NCBI GenBank assembly: GCA_002395775.1
Contig: DGUV01000074.1
Location: 1-20,240, forward strand
Length of the DNA: 20,240 bases
Origin: Prevotellaceae bacterium UBA4301
GTDB lineage: Bacteria; Bacteroidota; Bacteroidia; Bacteroidales; Bacteroidaceae
Direction of reading: 5' to 3'
Part shown: in pieces, positions 7,573-15,078 of the stretch
Layout of the letters: each line of letters starts with the position of its first letter
Numbering within the stretch: the first letter of the stretch is position 1
Program-made: the position numbers and the translations under genes
Notes under the pieces: generated by a model
The model's database searches: none
Told to the model about the DNA's origin: nothing
The model's input: only the letters and a program-made list of their open reading frames with translations

Positions 7573-8571
7573 ATGAAACGGCTGTTTCTCTTATTTTTAG
7601 CACTCTTTTCCCTGAGTGTATGCGCCGAAGAGCTGAAGCGTGACAAGTTCCAGGAGTTCTGGCACAGGGTGGACAAGAACCTGAGTCACCGCTATTACAA
7701 CCTGTCGGTGGACACCAACTACATCGTGCGCCCCATGGGGCGCTGGCGCCTCATGGCCCGCTACAACTTCTCCGGGTCGGCCATCGATGCCGTAGGCAAC
7801 ATCTCGGGGCAGGAGTTCCGCACCCATGCCACGGCCAAGTGCAAGAGCACCATCAGTTTCGTGGGTTCCTACACAGGCATCACACTGGCCATGACCTTCA
7901 ACCCCGGTGCCCTGGTGGGCTGGTACAAGGACTATGAGTTCAACACCAACGAGTACTACAACCGCATGGGGGTTGACATCATCTACCAAAGGGCCAAGAA
8001 CTTCCGCGGATGGTCAAAGACCGAGGACGGCACACGCAGCCAGCTACCCAAGGACATGGTGAGCATGCGCTTCTTCAACTTCAACTATTACTACGCCTTC
8101 AACCACCGCCGTTTCTCCTATCCCGCAGCCTTCTGCCACTCCTACATCCAGAAGAAGTCGGCCGGAAGTTTCATGCTCGGGGCCTCGTTCAACTGGGAAA
8201 AGCTGCACATCTCCGCCCACCCCGAATCGGGCGACATGATGCACCGCCTGCGCATGGCCAACCTGGCCGTCGGGGCGGGCTATGGCTACAACTTCGCCCT
8301 GAAGCACGACTGGCTGCTCCACCTCTCAGCCCTGCCCACACTGGTCATCTACAGCTACACCAAGGCCTGGAGCAACGAAGACGAGAACATCATGCGCTAC
8401 CAGTTTCCTGAGTTCATCCTGACGGGCCGACTGGCACTGGTCCGCAACTTCGGACGCTACTTTGCCGGAGGCACCATGGTCTTCAACTATTCGGCCATCG
8501 GCGACCGCGACCGGCTGCGCATCCACAACAACAAATGGCGTGCGAGGGCCTTCGTGGGCTTCCGCTTCTAA
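7573..8571 (+). CDS. DUF4421-family predicted outer-membrane beta-barrel protein
   Basis: A 332-residue protein with a signal peptide (MKRLFLLFLALFSLSVCA, about 1-18). After it come alternating hydrophobic/aromatic strands such as HRYYNLSVDTNYIV and MRFFNFNYYYAFNHRRFSYP. It ends in GFRF with a C-terminal Phe, as usual for Bam-inserted outer-membrane barrels. I place it in DUF4421, a Bacteroidetes-specific family, from its overall pattern (a DKNLSHRYYNLSVDTNYIVRP-like start, a YYAFNHRRFSYPAAF core and the terminal strands). The family has no established function. It is followed after 76 bases by the 4,6-dehydratase gene, which has its own promoter. A link to surface polysaccharide is only suggested by position. 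Confidence 0.8.
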   Translation: MKRLFLLFLALFSLSVCAEELKRDKFQEFWHRVDKNLSHRYYNLSVDTNYIVRPMGRWRLMARYNFSGSAIDAVGNISGQEFRTHATAKCKSTISFVGSYTGITLAMTFNPGALVGWYKDYEFNTNEYYNRMGVDIIYQRAKNFRGWSKTEDGTRSQLPKDMVSMRFFNFNYYYAFNHRRFSYPAAFCHSYIQKKSAGSFMLGASFNWEKLHISAHPESGDMMHRLRMANLAVGAGYGYNFALKHDWLLHLSALPTLVIYSYTKAWSNEDENIMRYQFPEFILTGRLALVRNFGRYFAGGTMVFNYSAIGDRDRLRIHNNKWRARAFVGFRF

Positions 8572-8580
8572 GCACGACTT

Positions 8581-8600
8581 CTTCCAAAATAATTTGGAAG
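8581..8600. repeat. Perfect inverted repeat overlapping a -33 promoter element
   Basis: CTTCCAAAATAATTTGGAAG has 8-base arms around ATAA. It starts 10 bases after the DUF4421 stop, and its right arm contains the TTTG that serves as -33 for the next gene. It is not followed by a T-run, so an operator role fits better than an intrinsic terminator, though either is possible. Confidence 0.6.
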
Positions 8601-8624
8601 TATCACGGGAATGTGTTATATTTG
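8593..8624 (+). promoter_or_regulatory. Strong Bacteroidetes-type promoter for the 4,6-dehydratase gene
   Basis: TTTG (8593-8596), a 20-base spacer and TATATTTG (8617-8624) match the Bacteroidetes sigma-factor consensus TTTG-N19-21-TAnnTTTG. The ATG follows at 8648, giving a leader of roughly 20 bases. Confidence 0.8.
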
Positions 8625-8647
8625 CACCCCAAACAACAGAAAACGAA

Positions 8648-10591
8648 ATGAGATTCTTAGACAAACTCTTTAATTGGTATTTCAAGCGCAGTTCGTTGCC
8701 CTATTGGATGATACTGATTCTCGACTGCGTCATCATCTATTGTTCCGCATTCTTCGTCTATTGGCTCCACAACCGGGGGGCACACACGCAGCAACACTTC
8801 TACACGCTCAGCTACGTCATGTTCCTCTATCTGCTGGTGTGCGTCGTCAATTTCCGCATCTTCCGCACCTATTCGGGCATCATCCGCTACTCGTCGTTCG
8901 TCGATCTCCAACGTGTGGCCTATGCCAACGCGCTCTCGATGGTGGTGTGCTGGATGTTGCACTATGGCATCAAGGCACTGCACTTCCGCCAACTCGAGGA
9001 CCTGAGTTCGATGCAGATTCTGCTCATCTTCATCATCGCCACCATGCTCATGTGGGCCCTGCGTGTGCTGGTGAAAATCATCTACGACGTCACCACCAGC
9101 GACACCCGTGCCCGCAAGACTCTCATCTTCGGCATAGGCGATGCCGGTGTGGCTTTGGCCAAGAACATCCGCAGTCAGCGTCCCACGAAGTACATCCTGC
9201 GGGGCTTCATCTCGCCCGAAGAGAAGAAGAATGCTCATCTCTTACTGGGCGTCCGCGTCTATAACACGAACGAACTTGACGGCGTACTGAAGAAACAAGA
9301 CATCGACGCCGTGCTCGTTTCGCCGGCCCAAAAGACGAAATTCCGCAACAACCCTGAACTGCAGGACAAACTGATTGCTGCCGGGCTGAAGATTTTCATG
9401 GCCGAGGAGCATGTGTGGGAGTCCACCGACGGCAGCACCGAGGAGGAACGCCCCGGCCAGAGCATGGTACTGAAGGAGGTGGAGGTGGAGGACCTGCTGC
9501 CGCGCGACGAGATTAAGGTCGATCTGGAGAGCGTGGGACAGGAACTCACGGGCAAACGCATCCTCATCACGGGTTCGGCGGGCAGCATCGGCAGCGAAAT
9601 CGTGCGCCAGGTGGCCCAGTTCCGTCCGGCAGCCATGATGCTCATCGACCAGGCCGAGACTCCCGAGCACGACATCCGTCTGATGATGCAGCGCCAGTTC
9701 CCCGACATCAAGGCCGAGACCGTGGTCACCAGCATCTGCAACCCCATACGCATGGATTGCCTCTTCAACGACTTCCGTCCCGACTATGTGTTCCATGCCG
9801 CTGCCTACAAACATGTGCCCATGATGGAGGACAACCCGGGCGAGGCCGTCCACAACAACGTCTATGGCACCCGCATCATTGCCGACCTCAGCGCCAAGTA
9901 TGGGGTCAAGAAATTTGTCATGGTCAGCACCGACAAGGCTGTCAACCCCACCAACGTCATGGGATGCTCGAAGCGCATCTGTGAAATCTATGTCCAGAGC
10001 CTCGACCGCCACTTGAAGATGCAGAAGTGGCAGAAGAAGTCGGACGAGGAAATCACTCAGTTCGTCACCACCCGCTTTGGCAACGTGCTGGGCAGCAACG
10101 GGTCGGTCATCCCCCTGTTCCGCGAACAGATCAAGCAGGGTGGTCCCGTCACCGTCACCGACCCCAACATCATCCGTTTCTTCATGCTCATCCCCGAGGC
10201 CTGCAAACTGGTGTTGGAGGCTGGCACCAAGGGCAACGGCGGCGAAATCTTTGTCTTCGACATGGGCAAACCGGTCCGCATTGCCGACCTGGCCAAGCGC
10301 ATGATTCGTCTGAGCGGGGCCAAGAACATCGAAATCAAATACACGGGTCTGCGACCGGGCGAGAAACTCTATGAGGAGGTCCTCAACGAACTGGAGGGGA
10401 CAAAACCCACCTTCCACCAGAAAATCCGCATCGCCAGCGTCCGCGAATATGACTACGACGAGGTGTGCCGCGACATCGACGAGCTCATCGACTTGGGCCA
10501 TAGCTACGACGACATGGCCATTGTGCGGAAGATGAAACAAATCGTACCTGAGTTCAAGTCCAACAATTCTAAGTACGAGGTGCTGGATTAA
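8648..10591 (+). CDS. Membrane-bound NDP-sugar 4,6-dehydratase (WbpM/CapD/PglF type)
   Basis: Converts a UDP-N-acetylhexosamine to the 4-keto-6-deoxy intermediate for surface-glycan sugars. The 647-residue product has four membrane segments (about 17-40, 51-72, 92-111, 120-145). A first Rossmann-like CoA-binding region follows (LIFGIGDAGVALAKN, about 158-172). The catalytic SDR domain has the NAD motif ITGSAGSIGSEI (about 307-318), FHAAAYKHVPMME, STDK (427-430) and MGCSK (438-442). Met replaces the usual catalytic Tyr of YxxxK, as in this inverting 4,6-dehydratase family. RFGNVLGSNGSVIPLF and LRPGEKLYEE complete the signature. The frame is open back to 8462, but that stretch overlaps the DUF4421 gene out of frame; the ATG at 8648 sits behind a good promoter and starts the membrane region. 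Confidence 0.94.
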   Translation: MRFLDKLFNWYFKRSSLPYWMILILDCVIIYCSAFFVYWLHNRGAHTQQHFYTLSYVMFLYLLVCVVNFRIFRTYSGIIRYSSFVDLQRVAYANALSMVVCWMLHYGIKALHFRQLEDLSSMQILLIFIIATMLMWALRVLVKIIYDVTTSDTRARKTLIFGIGDAGVALAKNIRSQRPTKYILRGFISPEEKKNAHLLLGVRVYNTNELDGVLKKQDIDAVLVSPAQKTKFRNNPELQDKLIAAGLKIFMAEEHVWESTDGSTEEERPGQSMVLKEVEVEDLLPRDEIKVDLESVGQELTGKRILITGSAGSIGSEIVRQVAQFRPAAMMLIDQAETPEHDIRLMMQRQFPDIKAETVVTSICNPIRMDCLFNDFRPDYVFHAAAYKHVPMMEDNPGEAVHNNVYGTRIIADLSAKYGVKKFVMVSTDKAVNPTNVMGCSKRICEIYVQSLDRHLKMQKWQKKSDEEITQFVTTRFGNVLGSNGSVIPLFREQIKQGGPVTVTDPNIIRFFMLIPEACKLVLEAGTKGNGGEIFVFDMGKPVRIADLAKRMIRLSGAKNIEIKYTGLRPGEKLYEEVLNELEGTKPTFHQKIRIASVREYDYDEVCRDIDELIDLGHSYDDMAIVRKMKQIVPEFKSNNSKYEVLD

Positions 10592-10594
10592 TTT

Positions 10595-10672
10595 GGATTA
10601 GAGATTAGGGATTAGGGATTAGGGATTTTTGGATTAGAGATTAGGGATTAGAGATTAGAAATTAGGGATTAA
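10595..10672 (+). repeat. GGATTAG-type heptamer array filling the gap before the GH2 gene
   Basis: Four consecutive heptamers (GGATTAG, AGATTAG, GGATTAG, GGATTAG), then an interruption GGATTTTT at 10623-10630, then five heptamers (variants GGATTAG, AGATTAG, AAATTAG) and a final GGATTA that abuts the ATG at 10673. A related GGATTAA at 10585-10591 contains the stop codon of the preceding gene. No promoter consensus or ribosome-binding site is seen in it, so the GH2 gene may be read from upstream. Confidence 0.9.
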
Positions 10673-13552
10673 ATGAAACGATTACTGACTTTTCTTTCTG
10701 CCCTTTGGCTTGTGGCCTCAGCGCACTCCCAGCATATCATCGACCTCAGTGGTTCGTGGCAGTTCGAAATCGACCGCGAGGACATTGGCGCACGCGAACA
10801 GTGGTACAACCGCGACCTCACGGACAACGTCATCCTGCCTGGCTCCATGCCCGAGAACGACAAGGGCGACCGCCCCACCACCGAGACGCGCTGGGTGAGC
10901 TCGCTCTACGATTCGTCCTTCTTCTTCAACCCCGTCATGGAACCCTACCGCAGGGCTGAGAACATCGGTTTCCCGTTCTTTCTGACCCCTAACCGCCACT
11001 ATGTGGGGGCCGCCTGGTACCGCCGCAGCATCTATGTTCCCGAGTCGTGGTACGGCCAGCGCATACTACTCTACCTCGAACGCCCTCACATCGAGACCAC
11101 GGTCTATGTCAACGGCCACCACATAGGCCATCAGGCAAGCCTTTCCACCCCTCATGAGTTCGACATCACCCGCGCCATCCTGCCCGGTCAGCGCAACCAC
11201 ATCGCCATCCGCGTCTATAATGGCATCGAAGGCGTCGGCGTGGGACAGGACTCCCATTCCGTGACCGACCAGACCCAGGGCGACTGGAACGGCATCGTGG
11301 GACGCATGGAACTGCAGACCACCCCGAGGGACATCTGGATTCAGGGCGTGAGGGTATTCCCCAATGTGGCCGAACAGAAAGTCGTGGTCGAAGCCACATT
11401 CGCCAACCGCCTCGACGAATGGGCACCAGTCCCTCCCATACAACTCACCATACAGGACACCGATGGCACCGTCGTGAGCGACGGCATATATGACTTCGAG
11501 GACAACCACATGGTGTTTGTCATACCCATGGGCAAGGACGTGAAACTTTGGGACGAGTTCCATCCCCACCTCTACCACCTCACGCTCTCTGTCTATGAGG
11601 ACACCTACGAGACCGACTTCGGCATGCGCAACATTGGGGTCAAGGGCCGCCAGATGTTCATCAACGGCCGTCCCATGTTCCTGCGTGGCACGGTGGAGAA
11701 CTGCACCTTCCCCCTCACGGGCTATCCTCCCACCGACGAGGCCGAATGGATGCGCATCATGCAGAAGTGCAAGGACTACGGACTCAACCACATGCGCTTC
11801 CACTCCTACTGTCCGCCGGAAGCGGCCTTCGCGGCTGCCGACCGTGTGGGCATCTACCTACAGGTAGAAGGACCCACCTGGCCCAACCACGGCGTGAAAC
11901 TCAACGCCGGCATGACCATCGACAAATACCTCATGGACGAGACCGAACGCATCCTGGCCACCTACGGCAACCACCCCTCGTTCACCATGATGGCCTCTGG
12001 CAACGAACCTGCCGGCAACTGGGTGCCCTACACCAACAAGTGGGTACGCCACTGGAACGAGCGCGACCCACGCCGCCTCTATTGCGGCGCTTCCGTCGGT
12101 GGCGGATGGGCATGGGACAGCGAGAGCGAATACCATGTGAAGGGGGGCGGCCGCGGACTCAATTGGGGCCGTCGTGCCCCGTCCAGCGACGACGACTATC
12201 TCAACGACATCCTTCACCCGCGCAACTACAAGGGAGAGGGCGAAAACAACTCACCCGTCGTGGCTCACGAACAGGGCCAGTGGTGCGCCTTCCCCGACCT
12301 CACGGAACGTCGCCTCTACACGGGAGTCAACCGTGCCCGCAACTTCGACATCTTTGCCGACCTCCTTCGGCAGAATGGCATGGAACAACAGGCCGAGAAG
12401 TTCCTCATGGCCAGTGGCAAGCTGCAGACACTCTGCTACAAGTATGAGATAGAACGCAACCTGCGCACGCCCGACTACTCGGGATTCCAGCTGCTGGGCC
12501 TCAACGACTATAGCGGACAGGGCACCGCCCTCGAGGGTGTGCTCAACGTGTTCTGGAAGGAGAAGGGCTACTGCACCGCCGAGGAGTGGCATCAGTTCTG
12601 CTCCCCCATCGTCCCCCTGGCCCGCTTCCCGAAGTTCGTCTATAGCAATGCCGACACCCTGCAGGTGCCCATCGAACTCTACAATGCCTACTATGGTCGG
12701 CTCATCGACTTCGAACCCATCTACATCATTGCCGACAGCAAGGGCGACACCATCCACACGGGACACATGCCCAGTCAGGACATCCCCATCGGGAAGAACA
12801 CCCACCTGGGCACCATCGTCATGCCGCTGGAACGCTTTGACCAACCCACCAAACTCACACTCACCATTGCTGCGGCACAGGGACTGGTGCGCAACTCCTG
12901 GGACTTCTGGGTCTATCCCCGCGAACTGCCGATGGTGGAGAACGACGACATCTACCTGACCGACACCCTCGACCTCAAAGCCCGTCAGACCTTGCAGCGC
13001 GGCGGGAAGGTTCTGCTCACGGCTGCCGGAAAGGTTCGTCTGGGCAGCGACATCCGCCAGAGCTATCTGCCGGTCTTCTGGAACACCAGCTGGTTCAAGA
13101 TGCGCCCGCCCCACACCACCGGTGCCTACATCGACACCCGTCACCCCATCTTCCGCCATTTCCCCAGCGACACATGGGGCAACCTCAACTGGTGGGAACT
13201 GCTCAACAATGCCCAGGTCATGAACCTCACGGGCCTGCCCCACGACTACCAGTCTCCCGTCCAACCCATCGACACCTGGCACCTCAGCCGCAAACTGGGC
13301 ATGATTCTCGAGGCACGTGTCGGTAAGGGCCGCCTGCTCATGACCACCATGGACATCAGCCGCGACCTCACCCACCGACTGGTGGCCCGCCAGATGCGCC
13401 AGGCCATCCTGCTCTACATGCAGAGCGAGGAATTCCGCCCCACGCTGACACTTTCTTTCGATGGAATCACCGATTTCTTCACTCGCGAGGCGCCGAAGGT
13501 GGACATGCACACCAACGATTCGCCCGATGAACTGAAACCGAAATTACAATGA
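10673..13552 (+). CDS. Secreted glycoside hydrolase family 2 enzyme
   Basis: A 959-residue exported enzyme (signal peptide about 1-19, ending ASAHS). Residues 20-200 form the GH2 N-terminal sugar-binding domain (IDLSGSWQFEIDRE; WYRRSIYVPESW; TTVYVNGHHIG). An Ig-like domain lies at about 210-330. The TIM barrel begins near GRPMFLRGTVENCTFP, with NHMRFHSYCPPEAAFAAADRVG. The acid/base is E445 in ASGNEPAG and the nucleophile is probably E533 in VVAHEQGQW, 88 residues apart, which suits clan GH-A. The C-terminal 250 residues contain a segment like a class-I amidotransferase fold (QRGGKVLLTAAGK, then GRLLMTTMDI), as in some Bacteroidetes glycosidases. Substrate cannot be fixed: beta-galactosidase, beta-glucuronidase or an arabinopyranosidase-like activity are all possible for GH2. 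Confidence 0.88.
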   Translation: MKRLLTFLSALWLVASAHSQHIIDLSGSWQFEIDREDIGAREQWYNRDLTDNVILPGSMPENDKGDRPTTETRWVSSLYDSSFFFNPVMEPYRRAENIGFPFFLTPNRHYVGAAWYRRSIYVPESWYGQRILLYLERPHIETTVYVNGHHIGHQASLSTPHEFDITRAILPGQRNHIAIRVYNGIEGVGVGQDSHSVTDQTQGDWNGIVGRMELQTTPRDIWIQGVRVFPNVAEQKVVVEATFANRLDEWAPVPPIQLTIQDTDGTVVSDGIYDFEDNHMVFVIPMGKDVKLWDEFHPHLYHLTLSVYEDTYETDFGMRNIGVKGRQMFINGRPMFLRGTVENCTFPLTGYPPTDEAEWMRIMQKCKDYGLNHMRFHSYCPPEAAFAAADRVGIYLQVEGPTWPNHGVKLNAGMTIDKYLMDETERILATYGNHPSFTMMASGNEPAGNWVPYTNKWVRHWNERDPRRLYCGASVGGGWAWDSESEYHVKGGGRGLNWGRRAPSSDDDYLNDILHPRNYKGEGENNSPVVAHEQGQWCAFPDLTERRLYTGVNRARNFDIFADLLRQNGMEQQAEKFLMASGKLQTLCYKYEIERNLRTPDYSGFQLLGLNDYSGQGTALEGVLNVFWKEKGYCTAEEWHQFCSPIVPLARFPKFVYSNADTLQVPIELYNAYYGRLIDFEPIYIIADSKGDTIHTGHMPSQDIPIGKNTHLGTIVMPLERFDQPTKLTLTIAAAQGLVRNSWDFWVYPRELPMVENDDIYLTDTLDLKARQTLQRGGKVLLTAAGKVRLGSDIRQSYLPVFWNTSWFKMRPPHTTGAYIDTRHPIFRHFPSDTWGNLNWWELLNNAQVMNLTGLPHDYQSPVQPIDTWHLSRKLGMILEARVGKGRLLMTTMDISRDLTHRLVARQMRQAILLYMQSEEFRPTLTLSFDGITDFFTREAPKVDMHTNDSPDELKPKLQ

Positions 13553-13655
13553 TTGGCCCTACATTGGCCAATGATCAGAAAATCACTTACCAATCATCAC
13601 GAATTTACTTACCAATGATAGTGCAATCATTGGTAAGTAAATTTCTCTTCATTGG
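13549..13655. repeat. Six iterated CCAAT(G/C)AT motifs in both orientations
   Basis: Forward copies are at 13568-13575, 13590-13597 and 13612-13619. Reverse copies are at 13549-13556, 13626-13633 and 13648-13655 (the last has one mismatch). Several extend to TTACCAAT. A perfect 12-base palindrome, CATTGGCCAATG, is at 13562-13573. The set fills the short region between the convergent GH2 and GH88 genes. Confidence 0.8.
13602..13643. terminator. Large perfect hairpin between convergent genes, possible bidirectional terminator
   Basis: AATTTACTTACCAATGAT (13602-13619) is exactly complementary to 13626-13643, an 18-bp stem with the six-base loop AGTGCA. It lies 50 bases after the GH2 stop and 17 bases before the end of the GH88 gene. 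The stem is AT-rich and no clear T-run follows on either side, so termination is inferred from position rather than from a classic terminator form. Confidence 0.5.
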
Positions 13656-13659
13656 TAAT

Positions 13660-14859
13660 CTATTTTTGAGTGATTGCCCCTTTCAACCTCAACAAGGCTT
13701 CCAAGTAATAGTAATCGGCATAGATGATGCTGGCATCAATCTCACTATTGGCCGGATGATGGCCTGTGCTGTGGAGCAGGAATGCCACATTCCGCTCCCG
13801 GCTCTGATAGTTCCGGCTGAGGTCTGAAAGCATGCGCAGGGCTGCCCGACGATAGGAAGCACCCTTTTGTCCGCCCACAAAGCCCGACAGTTCCAGCAAG
13901 GCATCGGCCACCACACAAGCCGCGGAGGCATCCTTCGGCGCACCCTGGTAGCCGCGAGGGTCATCCATGTCCCACAGGGGTACCCAGTCGTTGCTGGTCT
14001 CCTTGAGCCTCTTCAGGTAGATGTCCGTAGCCCGCTGGGCCTGTTCCAGGAAGGCCGCATCGCGCGTGTGGCGATACATCATCGTAAAACCATAGATGGC
14101 CCACGACTGTCCGCGCGACCACATCGACTGGTCCGACAGCCCCTGATGGGTCACGCCCTTCAGGAAACGTCCCGTCTGCAGGTCATACACGGCCACGTGG
14201 TACGACGACCCATCCTCGCGGAAGTGGTTGCGCATGGTGGTTGCCGCATGGGCTATGGCTATGTCGCGAAACCAGGGCTTTCCGCCGTGTTCCGAAGCCC
14301 ACAGGAGCATGTCCAGGTTTATCATGTTGTCCATGATAGTGTTGTGGCCGCCATACTCCTTGATGTGGCGCGGCCAGCTCAGTATGGTGCCCACTTTGGG
14401 GTTAAAGAGCGTAGCCAGCGAGTCGCTGGCCCGCAGGATGGCCTTCTTGTAGCTGCTGTTGTGTGTGGCCTCATAGCCTTTGCCATAAGAACAATGGATG
14501 AGGAATCCCATATCATGGTCCACGATGGGGTCCTTGATGATGCGCGACAAGCCTTGGGTATATCCCTCAGCGGCTTTCTTCACCTGTTTGTCGCCCGTGG
14601 CCATATAGTCCATCCACAGGATGCCGGGCCAGAATCCCGAGCACCATTCCCAGCCCGACGCCTTCCTCACGTTCCATCCCACATGGGAGTCCGTAGCCAG
14701 AATGTTCCGCGGCTGCATGTGATAGTCATAGGGTTTCAACTCTTCCAGTGCCCGCAGCACCTGTTGATGGCAGTATGCCAACTCCTTATCCACATCCAGT
14801 TCCTGTGCCTGCACCGCCATGCCCATGCAACAGCACAACATCAAAAGAATCTTTTTCAT
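13660..14859 (-). CDS. Secreted GH88 unsaturated glucuronyl hydrolase
   Basis: Hydrates and cleaves the delta-4,5-unsaturated uronic acid left at the non-reducing end after polysaccharide lyase action. The 399-residue product has a signal peptide (MKKILLMLCCCMGMAVQA, 1-18) and the (alpha/alpha)6 barrel signature: WCSGFWPGILW, HDMGF with D116, HNTIMDNMINLDMLLWAS with D177, THQGLSDQSMWSRGQSWAIY, DASAACVVADALLEL and IDASIIYADYYYLEAL. D116 and D177 match the two aspartates regarded as catalytic in GH88. GH105 is the alternative, but the D-N-M-I-N-L and SRGQ-W motifs favour GH88. No polysaccharide lyase is in the window. It is the last gene of the Na/Pi, GH43, GH88 series, separated from GH43 by a repeat-rich gap of 219 bases. 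Confidence 0.92.
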   Translation of the reverse strand: MKKILLMLCCCMGMAVQAQELDVDKELAYCHQQVLRALEELKPYDYHMQPRNILATDSHVGWNVRKASGWEWCSGFWPGILWMDYMATGDKQVKKAAEGYTQGLSRIIKDPIVDHDMGFLIHCSYGKGYEATHNSSYKKAILRASDSLATLFNPKVGTILSWPRHIKEYGGHNTIMDNMINLDMLLWASEHGGKPWFRDIAIAHAATTMRNHFREDGSSYHVAVYDLQTGRFLKGVTHQGLSDQSMWSRGQSWAIYGFTMMYRHTRDAAFLEQAQRATDIYLKRLKETSNDWVPLWDMDDPRGYQGAPKDASAACVVADALLELSGFVGGQKGASYRRAALRMLSDLSRNYQSRERNVAFLLHSTGHHPANSEIDASIIYADYYYLEALLRLKGAITQK

Positions 14860-14877
14860 ATCTTAACCTTTAATCCC

Positions 14878-14928
14878 TTCGCTCGGCACCTCCGCAGGAG
14901 TGACGCTTGCGTAGCTTGTCGGAGCAAG
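14878..14928. repeat. 51-base direct repeat, copy 1
   Basis: Starts TTCGCTCGGCACCTCCGCAG and ends TTGTCGGAGCAAG. It recurs at 14982-15033 with one extra T. Between the copies, at about 14947-14976, is a shorter related piece (TACGCTTGCGTA...GGAGCAAGAACC). The unit contains small complementary pairs, such as CTCC/GGAG and ACGC/GCGT, so a transcript would be locally folded. It occupies the region just before the GH88 ATG. Confidence 0.85.
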
Positions 14929-14981
14929 TAATCGGACGGCCAAAGGCCTACGCTTGCGTATCGAAGAGGAGCAAGAACCCG

Positions 14982-15033
14982 TTCGCTCGGCACCTCCGCA
15001 GGAGTTGACGCTTGCGTAGCTTGTCGGAGCAAG
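14982..15033. repeat. 52-base direct repeat, copy 2
   Basis: Identical to 14878-14928 except for one inserted T (GGAGTTGACG versus GGAGTGACG). It is followed directly by the TTAAA-type tandem repeat at 15037. The copies are 104 bases apart start to start. No integrase or transposase is nearby. Confidence 0.85.
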
Positions 15034-15036
15034 AAC

Positions 15037-15068
15037 CTGTTAAACCGTTAAACTGTTAAACCGTTAAA
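15037..15068. repeat. Tandem CTGTTAAA/CCGTTAAA octamers
   Basis: Four 8-base units alternate, giving two perfect copies of a 16-base unit. The array lies 10 bases beyond the GH43 stop (15079-15081). The same N3-TTAAA octamer theme recurs at 19799-19854, next to a different gene. Confidence 0.85.
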
Positions 15069-15078
15069 CATTACCTCT

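Noticed and set aside
8581..8600. Intrinsic terminator after DUF4421
   Set aside because: The stem is AT-rich with no following T-run, and its right arm is the -33 box of a good promoter, so I list it as a dyad rather than a terminator.
8462..8647. Upstream extension of the 4,6-dehydratase frame
   Set aside because: It overlaps the DUF4421 gene in another frame, is Ser/Thr/Ala-rich without family similarity, and would run through a consensus promoter. The ATG at 8648 fits the family.
10595..10672. Telomere-like (TTAGGG) repeat
   Set aside because: The period is seven, not six, the setting is a bacterial operon gap, and no chromosome end is involved.
14878..15033. CRISPR array or phage attachment site
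   Set aside because: There are only two full copies with a spacer that itself contains a partial copy, no cas genes, no integrase and no tRNA.
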